From: Albugo candida
Taxonomy: Eukaryota; Oomycota; Peronosporomycetes; Albuginales
Length of the DNA stretch: 64,000 nucleotides
Direction of reading: 5' to 3'
Assembly: GCA_040437565.1 (NCBI GenBank)
Contig: JBDOQK010000037.1
Span: 62,001-126,000, forward strand
Part shown: positions 47,401 to 59,596 of the stretch, piece by piece
How positions within the stretch are numbered: position 1 is the first letter of the stretch
Layout of the letters: every line of letters starts with the position of its first letter
Notes under the pieces: model-generated
Databases searched by the model: none
What the model saw: only the letters and a program-made list of their open reading frames with translations
What the model was told of the DNA's origin: nothing
Position numbers and translations under genes: made by a program

Positions 47401-48454
47401 TGAAATTCCCATATGACAGCAAGTGACTGAGATCTGACGTCCTGCGTATTCGATCCCAAATTGTCCCTTGGCCAGCGGACTGGACGATAGATTCAGTAAG
47501 CGCTTGCAGCATGAGAGAAAATGTCGTGAATATCTTGCAAGAATTGATATATTGTGAGAATTGTCGACAAGTTTTATAATATAGTATAATGACGTACTCG
47601 AAGAAATGAAAGCCGACATGATCTGCATTCAGAATCCCAGTGAGAAGCTTCTTCCTAGTAGACAATGTTCGAAAGACTTCGGAGGATGGGAATGGGACAT
47701 GAAAAAAAATTCCCATCTTGATTCTTCGATGTTTTTTCTTCCGCATCAGATGCGAAGGGAGTAAGCATAATTCATAATCCTGTATCCAAATTATATTATG
47801 TTTCGAGTGAGATTGCTCATTGGTTGAAATATCGACGATGGAATCATAAATGGCGATGATAACTTGCGCGAAACGCTGATTCATATTGACGTACGCTTGC
47901 CAAGTGGATTGCTGGCTTGACGGCGTCCAGAAAGATTGAATAGAGCTCTGACCCATCCCCTTGTGCTCTGGTGCTTCTTGTTCCGTGATCACTTGCAACG
48001 GACTGTACAAATCAACGACATTATGGAACACCGGCCATAAAGTTTGCTTGCAATACGCTTCAAAAAGCGTCTCCACTGAATCCTGACTCGTACTATCGTT
48101 CATGCATACAGGAAAGCAATGATACGAATCACGCAAGAGGTTCTCTAATTCGCTTTGCTCATCTTTCGCCAACATCATATGATCTAAAGCAGCTGGAAGT
48201 CGGCCAATATAATACGACTGATACGTTGATGAGCTTTCCACAGAAGTATCCATAATGCGTTCATTTGTCCATTCCACCTGCCATTGCTTCATCGTGACAT
48301 TTACTGCGTCAAACAACATATAAAAAGTCTCTGTACGGCAATTGAGCATTCAACACTCTTCACCTGTCGTTTCTGCATGCTCCGTAGTTGTCTCAATGCG
48401 TTTTAAATAAATAGGAAGGCGATACGAGACGATAAAAACTCGTGTCTTCTCCAT
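44500..48454 (-). CDS. Trehalose-6-phosphate synthase/phosphatase fusion, apparently damaged
   Basis: Makes trehalose 6-phosphate (GT20 domain) and dephosphorylates it (HAD domain). Exons: 48454-48364 with VFIVSYRLPIYLK; 48303-47598 with IIWIQDYELCLLPSHL; 47533-47248 with FLSCCKRLLNLS; and 47055 onward with NPSPLEFIATHKY, VVILSEFAGSSRVLSGA and VNPWECDQLV. Then the phosphatase: TRAIFLDYYRTITP and CAGDDVADELMF. Three oddities are seen. A base seems missing near 46730, shifting the frame between FADNLLIFDVG and the next block. An in-frame TAG sits just before the phosphatase domain, near 45645. The HAD motif I, normally DxDGT, reads DYYRT. The stop is at 44654, or at 44500 if a 3' intron is spliced. 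Pseudogene or sequence error cannot be decided here. Confidence 0.8.
45359..46640. repeat. 100 N gap (45950-46049) with exact 591 bp flank repeat
   Basis: 45359-45949 equals 46050-46640, both abutting the N run inside the trehalose synthase gene. One copy should be removed when reading the gene. Confidence 0.95.
47057..47206. repeat. 100 N gap (47082-47181) with 25 bp flank repeat in an intron
   Basis: The overlap is 25 bp. Without it and the N run the intron 47247-47056 would be 67 nt, in line with its neighbours. The intron is made of imperfect short repeats of GGAATGTAGTC. Confidence 0.9.
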
Positions 48455-49198
48455 CGATCCGGCAGATCGTTCACGGAACCCACCTTCGTCCAACATTCAC
48501 AACCAACCGTACGAGTGATAAATGTTGCACGAAGAAGCCTCCGCACTTCCGCCAAGAGGACCGCGTTTCCTGTCATGCAACCAGTACTCCCACTCGAATG
48601 ACACCACCCGCCACATCCTAACGTATCATTTCGCATCAAGTAGCCACAGCGAATGCGTTTGTAATAGAAATCCGCTTCCGTATCCTTTACTTTTTCTACT
48701 CAAAAAAAGTCCATGAGTGACGTGCTCTCTGTCAATCGATTGAGTCCCATCTCACTCTATCCTCACACCCTCAACACAATTTGAGTATATGAATTCCTCA
48801 TTTTTCGTACTTTAAATTTTTNNNNNNNNNNNNNNNNNNNNNNNNNNNNNNNNNNNNNNNNNNNNNNNNNNNNNNNNNNNNNNNNNNNNNNNNNNNNNNN
48901 NNNNNNNNNNNNNNNNNNNNNTCCTGTCATGCAACCAGTACTCCCACTCGAATGACACCACCCGCCACATCCTAACGTATCATTTCGCATCAAGTAGCCA
49001 CAGCGAATGCGTTTGTAATAGAAATCCGCTTCCGTATCCTTTACTTTTTCTACTCAAAAAAAGTCCATGAGTGACGTGCTCTCTGTCAATCGATTGAGTC
49101 CCATCTCACTCTATCCTCACACCCTCAACACAATTTGAGTATATGAATTCCTCATTTTTCGTACTTTAAATTTTTATCGCTATTTTTCGTGCAGCAGA
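48455..49198. other. Divergent intergenic region containing an N gap and flank repeat
   Basis: Between the starts of the trehalose synthase and kinase genes. 48568-48821 (254 bp) is repeated exactly at 48922-49175 around N at 48822-48921. After removal the true spacer is about 390 bp and probably holds both promoters. No gene was seen. Confidence 0.85.
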
Positions 49199-51304
49199 AT
49201 GCTTCTCGGCACAAAGCTTTTAATATGCAGATTGGTAGCCCATTTGTGCTCTCTCCACCTCACCGCCTTTGTCATGCTTCGACATTTCATCCAAAGCACG
49301 CGACAAGCGCGAGGTTTGGAGTCCATAACCATCGATTTCGACTCGGAACACGAGAAAGCCTCAGAGGATGTCGAGGCCTTTGAGAATGATATTATTCTCA
49401 CCGAACCACTGGAGAAATACAAAAGCGGATCGCCTTCCGTGCACCATAAACAGCCTACTTGCTCGACGACGAGGATCCTACGGGCTTTCTGGTGCTCTGA
49501 ATTCTTATTTTCCTTCTTTGGAATCGTTTGCACAGCATTAGCGATATCGAAAGAAGCGATCGTAATGTCATTCACAGATATTCTCTTCACTGCAATTCCG
49601 CATTTTTCATTCAAAATCGCATCGTTCTACTGGATGGGCGTCCTCTCTGTCTACGCAACGACACATAAGCGTGCAAAATTAAATGTGAACGTTTGCCACG
49701 CACTTATTTGGTTTCTATTGTTTTTGTATTGGCTTTTGCTTTTGCTCGCGAAACAACAGCCCGACAGTTGGATTTTATTGTACTCGAGTTTGATATGGAA
49801 AGCAGTAGCAGCGGCTGATTTCGCGGTCATATTTCTGTGCTGGGTCGTCTATGTCGCCCGAAAGCGTCAAACAACGACAGTGAGCCAATTTGTGGTGTCG
49901 AAATTCGGAGCGTATACGATCTGTTTCTTCTGTTTTGTATCGCCAAACATCTTTTACGAATACATTTATGGAACACAACAGCAGCCAACTGTCATTCATA
50001 TGATTTTCGCCGTCATTTTTCAGCTTTGGCCCGGAGCGAATGCGATCATAGCGATGCAGAAATTCACTTGTTGCTCGTGTTTTGTTCGAGAACCGTTGGA
50101 ATCAGCAGCGTATGCACGTGCAGAGTCACGGAAGGGAATCGATGAGATGATGTCGAATTGTCCTCTGCACGAGCTTAAAGGATTGGAAATTGGTGAGAAA
50201 ATCGGCGAAGGAGTTGCAGTTGTTTTTTTAGGAAAATGGAGAGGAGTGTTTGTCGCTGTGAAAATGAAAATGCTTATGCTCGATTCATCCGAACAACTCG
50301 CTGGTATTCAGTCTGCGTGCAATGCAGAAATCCAGCAGGAAGCTCAAGTCATGAAAGGCCTGAGTCATCCCAATATCGTTCTCTTCATGGAAGCGGGTTT
50401 CTATCGAGGAGCGATTTGCATCATTAGCGAGTATTGTGCGCGTGGATCCTTACGCGATGTGCTTACGACAATGAAAGGGAAGCAGTTTAGCTGGCCGACA
50501 AAGATTCGACTCGCTCTTGGAATCGCACATGGAATGCAATATCTCCACAATGCGAATCCTCCGATGATTCATCGCGATCTCAAAAGCCCCAATGTGCTGG
50601 TGAATGAGTCGTGGCATGCGAAAGTCGCTGATTTTGGGACATTAAAGTTCTCAGAGATCGTTTCCAACGTCAAATGTTTGACGAATTCGATACAATGCAA
50701 CACAGAAGCGAATCTCATGACAGGATTAGTCGGAACAACGCGATGGATGGCGCCAGAAGTCATTTGCGGGAAGAAAGCGTACACGAGCAAAGTCGATATT
50801 TACAGTTTGGGGCTCATTTTGTGGGAATTGATTGATGGACAATTACCTTTCGAGCACATTCGATGGAATTTTGAGATTGAGAAATCGGTCTTACAGGGCT
50901 CACGGCCTCTCATCAGCATAGAGCGATGTCCTGCCGCATGGAGACTTTTAATCATTTCGTGCTGGCAAACTGAACCCGAGCATCGACCCACAATCCAGCG
51001 AGTTATTCGAAAGCTTCAGTGTATCGCTCGTGATGACGCGTATGTGGATGGGAATTCCGAGGATGAATCGCTCTCTCTCCAAACGTTATCGGAACAATGT
51101 ATCTTCCGTCAATCCTTCAATCCATTTGCGTCCTCGACAACGAGCTGTAGTTCCTCGTTCTTTTCCAAATCATCCAAAGTAGTATCTCGACGACGACCCG
51201 ATGAGCTCGAGAATGGCGATACGGATATCCTGAAAACAGTAGCGAAATCGAAATCACCACAAGTGATTCACGCGTTGCTGGAAAGAGAATCGTTTGAGCG
51301 ATAG
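49199..51304 (+). CDS. Multi-span membrane TKL-type protein kinase
   Basis: A single-exon protein of 701 residues. After a soluble, acidic N terminus, about six hydrophobic segments lie between residues 93 and 290, for example ALIWFLLFLYWLLLLLA and ADFAVIFLCWVVYVA. A kinase domain follows from about 327 to 600. Its motifs are IGEGVAVVFLGKWRG (P-loop with the third Gly replaced), VAVK, MIHRDLKSPNVLV, VADFG and GTTRWMAPEV, then YSLGLILWEL. The HRDLKSPN and RWMAPEV forms point to the tyrosine-kinase-like group and Ser/Thr activity. The layout suggests a membrane receptor with a cytosolic kinase; the ligand is unknown. In-frame ATGs at codons 1 and 26 are both possible starts. It converges with IFT56, 48 bp apart. 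Confidence 0.85.
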   Translation: MLLGTKLLICRLVAHLCSLHLTAFVMLRHFIQSTRQARGLESITIDFDSEHEKASEDVEAFENDIILTEPLEKYKSGSPSVHHKQPTCSTTRILRAFWCSEFLFSFFGIVCTALAISKEAIVMSFTDILFTAIPHFSFKIASFYWMGVLSVYATTHKRAKLNVNVCHALIWFLLFLYWLLLLLAKQQPDSWILLYSSLIWKAVAAADFAVIFLCWVVYVARKRQTTTVSQFVVSKFGAYTICFFCFVSPNIFYEYIYGTQQQPTVIHMIFAVIFQLWPGANAIIAMQKFTCCSCFVREPLESAAYARAESRKGIDEMMSNCPLHELKGLEIGEKIGEGVAVVFLGKWRGVFVAVKMKMLMLDSSEQLAGIQSACNAEIQQEAQVMKGLSHPNIVLFMEAGFYRGAICIISEYCARGSLRDVLTTMKGKQFSWPTKIRLALGIAHGMQYLHNANPPMIHRDLKSPNVLVNESWHAKVADFGTLKFSEIVSNVKCLTNSIQCNTEANLMTGLVGTTRWMAPEVICGKKAYTSKVDIYSLGLILWELIDGQLPFEHIRWNFEIEKSVLQGSRPLISIERCPAAWRLLIISCWQTEPEHRPTIQRVIRKLQCIARDDAYVDGNSEDESLSLQTLSEQCIFRQSFNPFASSTTSCSSSFFSKSSKVVSRRRPDELENGDTDILKTVAKSKSPQVIHALLERESFER

Positions 51305-51352
51305 AGAGCAAATGACACGGAGTCTTTTTGTCAGCAAAATATAAAGTTTGCT

Positions 51353-53091
51353 TCAGAAAAGCATCCCATTTTCGGCTCCCCATTTCTTCATAATTCGAAC
51401 AATGTACTCGACCTGCGGATTGTTATTGGACTTGAGAATCGTCAATGCTTCTTCGAGATCTGTTTTCCCGGCTTTTCCAGCGACCACACGTTGAAAGATG
51501 CCAACACACGCACCTCGTTTGCCTTCCCAGTACTCTGGATCCGGATCTAAACGCTCTAGCACTTGGAAAGCCTTGGCCGCATACAGAAACTCACCGATTT
51601 TGTAGCAATCTTGCGCTATCAGTTGTACGATATTGAATGAATCATCGGCATTTTCGAGCTTCAGGTAGAGCGCCCAGGCCGCCGATGGAGTATGATTGAG
51701 AATGTAACAACGACAAAGCCAACTGATGTAGCCGTACTCTTGACGATACGCTTCTCCTTGCACGCGTAACAACGTATCGAGGGCTTCCTGGTAGCTTCCC
51801 GTATGACAAAGCGAAATTCCGAAATTCCAATTGAATTCGTCTTCGTTGTACATGTACTGCTTGATGGAATTGAGATAAATGTTGACATCATCGAATTGCT
51901 GGAGCAAGTAGAAGCATGAAGCCATACACTGACGACCTGGAATGGTATCACATTCTGTCGGAGACGATCCAACGAGCTGGAAGTATTGCTGAGCAGTTTT
52001 AATTTGTTGCCTGGAAGACCTCATTTGACCCAATGTGGCAAACACAACGCCTTTGAGAATGTATTCCTGCGGTGTGGAAGGTTCGAGGTCCTTGATGAGG
52101 TCGTAGGCGTCCTTGACATTGCCTTGTTTCAAGTGGTAAATGACCAGATTCATCCTCGCTTCCGGAAGCGAATCGACTAATTGTGGAAGAATGCGTAAAG
52201 CATGCGCGCCGTCGTCAAAAACGACCATATTGTGGCTCACGAGATCATTCGATTCGATGTTGTATCCTTTGTCTGTGAGCGATTGGATCTCATCTTTGGC
52301 TGCAGCACCGTTGTATAGCTTGAATTGATTGCAAGCCTTCACATTGATGGCAACGACACTATCGGGAAATGCCTGCAGATACGCTTGCATGATCTCCAGA
52401 GATACGTCGTAATAGTCCAATTTGTAGTAACACATGGCCACGTACACATTCAGCGCCAAGTCGTCTCGATTCTCAAGCAGCAGGCGTTTGTAAATGTCAG
52501 TGGCTTCTTGGTAATGATTGCGAAAGAAATGCATCGCTGCAAGTGAGAGTTGGTCTTCTTTGACGTCTGTGAGCTGTTGGTGATATACGAGCAATTTATC
52601 TTCATCACTGAGTTTATGAGCGCAATGGAACAGGATTCGGTTTTGAAGGGGGCCTACGGGTCCCTGCACAGCTTCTTTGATGGCTTGTTTGTATTGTTGG
52701 AGGAAATAGAGACAGCAAGCGCGATAGAGAGAGAGATTGGGGCAATCGTATGTCTGTGGAAGGCGATGATACCAATCCAAAGCCTGCTGATAATTGCCCA
52801 AATGGAAGTACGCGTACGCGAGCCATTCCGAATGGATTGCGGTGTCGGTGGGAGTGTCGTTTGGACTGCTTTTTCGGGATAATACGTCCTCGCTTTTCAA
52901 TTGGAATTCGAGAATTGCGATCATTCCGGTGAAGTCGCGTTTGGAAGCGCATTCGATGATGGAAGGACCGGATTTCGCTTTGGTTTTGGAGGGAGGGTCA
53001 TGTTTCTAGGAGGATGGGATGAGGGTGGAGAGATGTGGGTGGTGTGGCGTACCTTGGCGCGTGCATGCTGCTTGGGCTTGGCTACGTACAT
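51353..53091 (-). CDS. IFT56: IFT56 (TTC26/DYF-13), intraflagellar transport subunit
   Basis: TPR protein of the IFT-B complex that carries motility components into the flagellum. Two exons, 53091-53053 and 53005-51353, around a 47 nt intron give 563 residues; the human protein is about 554. The basic N terminus (MYVAKPKQHARAK) is followed by CASKRDFTGMIAILEFQL, then TPR-like pairs throughout (WLAYAYFHLGNYQQALDWY; LALNVYVAMCYYKLDYYDVS). The C terminus has EYWEGKRGACVGIFQRV and VEYIVRIMKKWGAENGM. The first exon was found by splice fit and matches the family's short basic start. Presence of this gene implies flagellate zoospores. It shares an upstream region with the divergent MetX-type gene. 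Confidence 0.92.
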
Positions 53092-53131
53092 GAAGGCGGA
53101 TGGGAATGATGTGTCCTTTCAAGATCGTGGT

Positions 53132-53380
53132 ATTGGTGTGTGATTGGATAAATATAGGGATTGGATAAATGTAGGGATTTGATGAATTGGGNNNNNNNNN
53201 NNNNNNNNNNNNNNNNNNNNNNNNNNNNNNNNNNNNNNNNNNNNNNNNNNNNNNNNNNNNNNNNNNNNNNNNNNNNNNNNNNNNNNNNNNNATTGGTGTG
53301 TGATTGGATAAATATAGGGATTGGATAAATGTAGGGATTTGATGAATTGGGATTGGATAAATGTGGTGCTTTGATAGAAT
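53132..53380. repeat. Short tandem repeat and 100 N gap with 60 bp flank repeat
   Basis: Imperfect units related to GATTGGATAAATGTAGG, about 16-30 bp apart, lie between IFT56 and the MetX-type gene. 53132-53191 is repeated exactly at 53292-53351 around N at 53192-53291, so the true number of units is uncertain. The repeats lie in a likely shared promoter. Confidence 0.8.
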
Positions 53381-53594
53381 GTGATTGGTAGCTGAGATTG
53401 TGCGGCAGAATGCGAAAATGAGAACGAGAGAAGCGATTGTGACGATGGGAATTGATTCTACGTGCTGTATTTATGGTTATTGACTGTGCGCAATCGCCGA
53501 CTTGCTCGTTTTTACTTTGAGAGGCATATACATGTATACTGTACGTATACTGGTGCATAAGGGCGCTGTATTAGGTATGCTACGATAATCTGCA

Positions 53595-55171
53595 ATGCAC
53601 GTGATTTCTGCAGCTTTATTACGTCGTCAAAGATTTGCTGCATCTGAACGCTTTTACACGTCTGCTACTCGATATCCTCCGCAGCGAAACAAGCACAAAT
53701 CACAGCTTCATGCTCCTCTTGTGTTACAAGATGGGAATCGTTTGGAGAAAATCGATATTGAATGGGAACAATGGGTTAGTGCCAAGACTCGGGCCATATA
53801 CTCTACTCGGATTCATTTGATAGGGAGACGCTAGACTTCCTGGCAATCGTACAGTCTTATTGCTTCCTTCGTTCTCACACAGCAGTCATGCAGCATCCAA
53901 CCTGGATGATCCTAGACCAGGGTGGTGGCAACATTTGTTGGGGCCTAATTTAGGCATCAATACATCTTGCTTTCGAGTGATTTGTCCCTCAGTACTTGGA
54001 AGTCCTTTTGGGACAACGTCACCACTCTCAATTGACCCGAACACAGGTCCCTTTTCTCTTAAAAGCGTAGCAATACCGTACACATACAATTTGTATGGCA
54101 TTCAGGAAAACCGTACCGAGCAACATTTCCACAAATCACACCCGCAGATATGGTCGTTCTGTGACGGTGGACAGCTGTAGGGATCTAACAGTTAACGTGT
54201 TAGGCTGTTTGCCACGCTCGTCTACTTGACGAGTTGGAGATTGAACAAGTGCATGCAGTAATAGGTGGAAGCATGGGTGGAATGCAGGTCAGTCTCAAAC
54301 AAGCTTGTTCACTTGATACTGCCCTCACTATGTCAAAGGCTTTGGAATTTGCTGCTCAATTTCCTCACAGATTAAATCGACTTGTAGCAATTTCATGTAC
54401 CCCGCAAACAACACCAGGAACCGTAGCGTTGCGTCACATTCAACGGCACGCAATTTTGGCTGATGCTGCGTACAACAATGGTGAGTATAAAGCGGGTAGC
54501 GTCTTGGCGGGTATGAAACTCGCCAGAGAGCTCGGAATGGCTTGTTATCGATCACGAGAGGAGTTTGACGCAAGATTTCAATGGCAACCGACCGGCCCGA
54601 CCCATTTTACTGCCCAAACGTTTGATGTGGAATCGTACATGGACTATCAGGTACGTTTGGTTGGTGTACTAAATGTACTGATAACTACGAATATAGGCTA
54701 CCAAATTTGCTCGTTATTATGATCCGAATTGCTATCTCCTGCTTTCGAAAGCGATGGATCTGATGAATTTAGGTCACGGGTACTCATATCTGGCTCAAGG
54801 TGTGAGCCGAATCGAGTGTGACTCGCTTATCATCGGAGTCAAGCAAGATCAACTCATTCCCTGCAAAGAGCAAGCAACAATTGTAAGTCAAAGCGGTAGG
54901 TATGGCTTGTGCCTAAGTGCGTTTTTAGGTGGATATACTGCAATCACACGGCCGTAAATCCGAATTCGTGACGGTTGGTTCTATTTTCGGACACGATGCG
55001 ATGTTTCATGCACAGGTTTCGTACACTACGAATACTTACTTACCAGGACCAGTTGTTACTTATTATGTGCAGACGCAAAAGGACGTGTTTTTAGGGTTGG
55101 TGCGTGAGTTCGTCGAGTCTACACTAGAGGAAATGCTGTTACATGAAGTGCATCGCTACTCCACACTATAA
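53595..55171 (+). CDS. Homoserine O-acetyltransferase (MetX family), likely organellar
   Basis: Activates homoserine for methionine synthesis; an alpha/beta hydrolase. Eight exons join in frame to 405 residues: 53595-53774, 53824-54046, 54106-54152, 54204-54287, 54339-54650, 54697-54882, 54929-55015 and 55073-55171, with introns of 46-59 nt. Motifs are VLLLPSFSHSSHA, DPNTGKPYRATFPQITPADM, the nucleophile elbow AVIGGSMGGMQALEFA, LIIGVKQDQLIP with the likely acid, and IFGHDAMFH with the catalytic His. The first 30 residues are Arg/Ser/Ala-rich without acids until residue 18, suggesting a mitochondrial presequence. Whether acetyl or succinyl is transferred cannot be told from sequence alone. Confidence 0.88.
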
Positions 55172-55722
55172 TATACACAAGCACCTTGTTGCGTAATCAA
55201 CAAATATCCACTGAATGCAATGATGAGTGTTTACTCATACTAAATATCCGTTCTACTTGCGTGTTCGCTATTCTTTTCCCGGATAGTTTCTACATTACTA
55301 GCTGCTACATATCCGGGACACATTTCTTGAACCGTACAGAAGTTAGTGCTACGTTACTTGCGCTGCTAAAAGAGTATCTAATTTATCTAATTATACGCAG
55401 CTGATATTCATCGAATGAGTGGTTGTGACTTGTTCAGCCACTAAGTCATTTTTCAAATTTGGCCATTTTGGAGGCTAGGGTACACAACTATCCAGGTCAC
55501 TGCTGGCTCTCTTACCTCACTGAACCCGCTCTTAGGTGAACAAACCACCAATAAGAGTCAGCATTGGAAAAAGTGAATCGACCCTTATGATCTTTTTATA
55601 TTCAACTGAAAGACGAGACATGTCGTGTATGCAACCGTGCGAAAGAAAATTTAGGGGAAACTTATCAATAGGGTTCAATGTCATATTCAGCTTTACCTCA
55701 TCGTACTCTTTCACATTGCAAG
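55172..55722. other. Intergenic stretch
   Basis: About 550 bp between two plus-strand genes with no convincing coding signal. Confidence 0.4.
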
Positions 55723-56685
55723 ATGGTTGTAGTGGTCAGTACACTTTCCTGTGTTGAAAATCCAACGTGCAAGCGAGGAACAAAGAAGCGGCGACGGTGT
55801 GACATACCGGTGGAAGTCAATAAACGTATCAGTTTACCGGTGGAACTTATGCCAACCAGCATTCCGGTTGAGGAAGTTACGTTGGAAAACTGCATTCAAA
55901 TGAAGGTTGCAGATTCAACGGAACATGTCGCCAATGATGGATGCATTACTGGAATTGAAGCGTCTGATGCCTTACGACACAATCTCTCAGGTCTCGCACT
56001 CCAAATCAAGCTGAAAATGTGTATTATCGAAGCGTGGGCATCCAATTGGAACTCGGTTGTGATGGAAAGAAATCTTCTTACAGTGGCAAAAGAATTAGCA
56101 GCGTTGAAATCGCTCGGCTTATATAAGGAGAAAGTATGTTTACGATTCCTTAACATACTTAAAACTAGGATGGTGGAGTTACTGGAGCAAGCAAACCGTC
56201 CACATGAATCGATAACCGTCGATTTGACCAAGTTGTGGCAGCTCGCTCAAGTTCAAGTGCACGAAAACGCAAACAAAAAAGATGTAAAGTCCGACTTTTT
56301 AAGGCTTCCAGGCTATGAGAGCTCTATACGCGATGCCTCTGTGGTATGGCAAGCAATGACGATGGCAAGAGACCGCGGTGCGCAGCTTTGGCATGATAAT
56401 AAGCACGAGCAAGCATTGGCTTTTTTGGTCACGGCGGACTCGTACATGAAACGATTTTCTGTTAAATATGAGCGAATCAAAGTCGATGAAGCAATGTTTG
56501 CAATGTTGCAAGAACCTAAACGAAGAAATGCTTCAACGCGTAATGTTCGGTTTGCCGCTACGGAAAGTATTATTGGAACAGCCGATCCTACATTTGATCG
56601 ATCTCCTATTTGCCCGAGCAAACCCTCGCGATTAGAGTCGCTACTTTTACGCACATCCAGAGAATTTCCGGCGCCAGTTTTTTAG
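55723..56685 (+). CDS. Hypothetical protein, about 320 aa
   Basis: Not recognised. The 320-codon frame without introns starts at an ATG after an AT-rich leader; an earlier in-frame ATG at 55678 would add 15 residues. The N terminus has a basic cluster (CKRGTKKRRRCD), possibly a nuclear signal. The middle is helical, with amphipathic stretches such as LLTVAKELAALKSLGLYKEK and LWQLAQVQVHENANK. The C-terminal 60 residues are Ser/Pro/Arg-rich and probably unstructured. It ends only 59 bp before the convergent PHTF-like gene. The length of the frame supports a real gene. Confidence 0.6.
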   Translation: MVVVVSTLSCVENPTCKRGTKKRRRCDIPVEVNKRISLPVELMPTSIPVEEVTLENCIQMKVADSTEHVANDGCITGIEASDALRHNLSGLALQIKLKMCIIEAWASNWNSVVMERNLLTVAKELAALKSLGLYKEKVCLRFLNILKTRMVELLEQANRPHESITVDLTKLWQLAQVQVHENANKKDVKSDFLRLPGYESSIRDASVVWQAMTMARDRGAQLWHDNKHEQALAFLVTADSYMKRFSVKYERIKVDEAMFAMLQEPKRRNASTRNVRFAATESIIGTADPTFDRSPICPSKPSRLESLLLRTSREFPAPVF

Positions 56686-56744
56686 ACTGAATTATAAAAG
56701 AAAGCCAATTTAAATTTTTTACGAAATTTTCGTGCGTTCTTAAG

Positions 56745-59115
<2,371 letters not shown>

Positions 59116-59596
59116 GAAATATGCGTGTACTAGGAATACTAAGTCGCAAGTTGCGTCGATAAATTCGCCTTGCCAGAACGTTCACATATAGAAACGGAAA
59201 GAAAACTTTTGCGCACCTAGCAGGTTATACGTGGACAGTAAGTGTGTTTTCATTGACCGAACCTAAGGTGAAGAAGGCTGCGTTCCTAATAACCTAGGCC
59301 CTTGCGAATGAGTGCACGGCTAATCATGTCGCGATACCGCAGCTCATATCGCTCTATCTCCCTACCGCTTCTCTCAGTAAACACACATGCGCAGTTCACT
59401 TCAAATTACACGAATTCTCATACAAATTAATTTGTACACGACTCCTGATCCCATATGAAAGAAACGTCGTTTGTAATGCGCGAAATATCGGGCAGATAAC
59501 CGGATTCGAGCACTCAAGTCTGAATATATTCTTCGAAGCACATTCATAATTCAATTAGTTACTATTTCATATTTCGTCTGGCCCACACAAGCAACA
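59116..59596. other. Divergent promoter region
   Basis: About 480 bp between the starts of the PHTF-like and chitin synthase genes; no coding signal. Confidence 0.4.
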
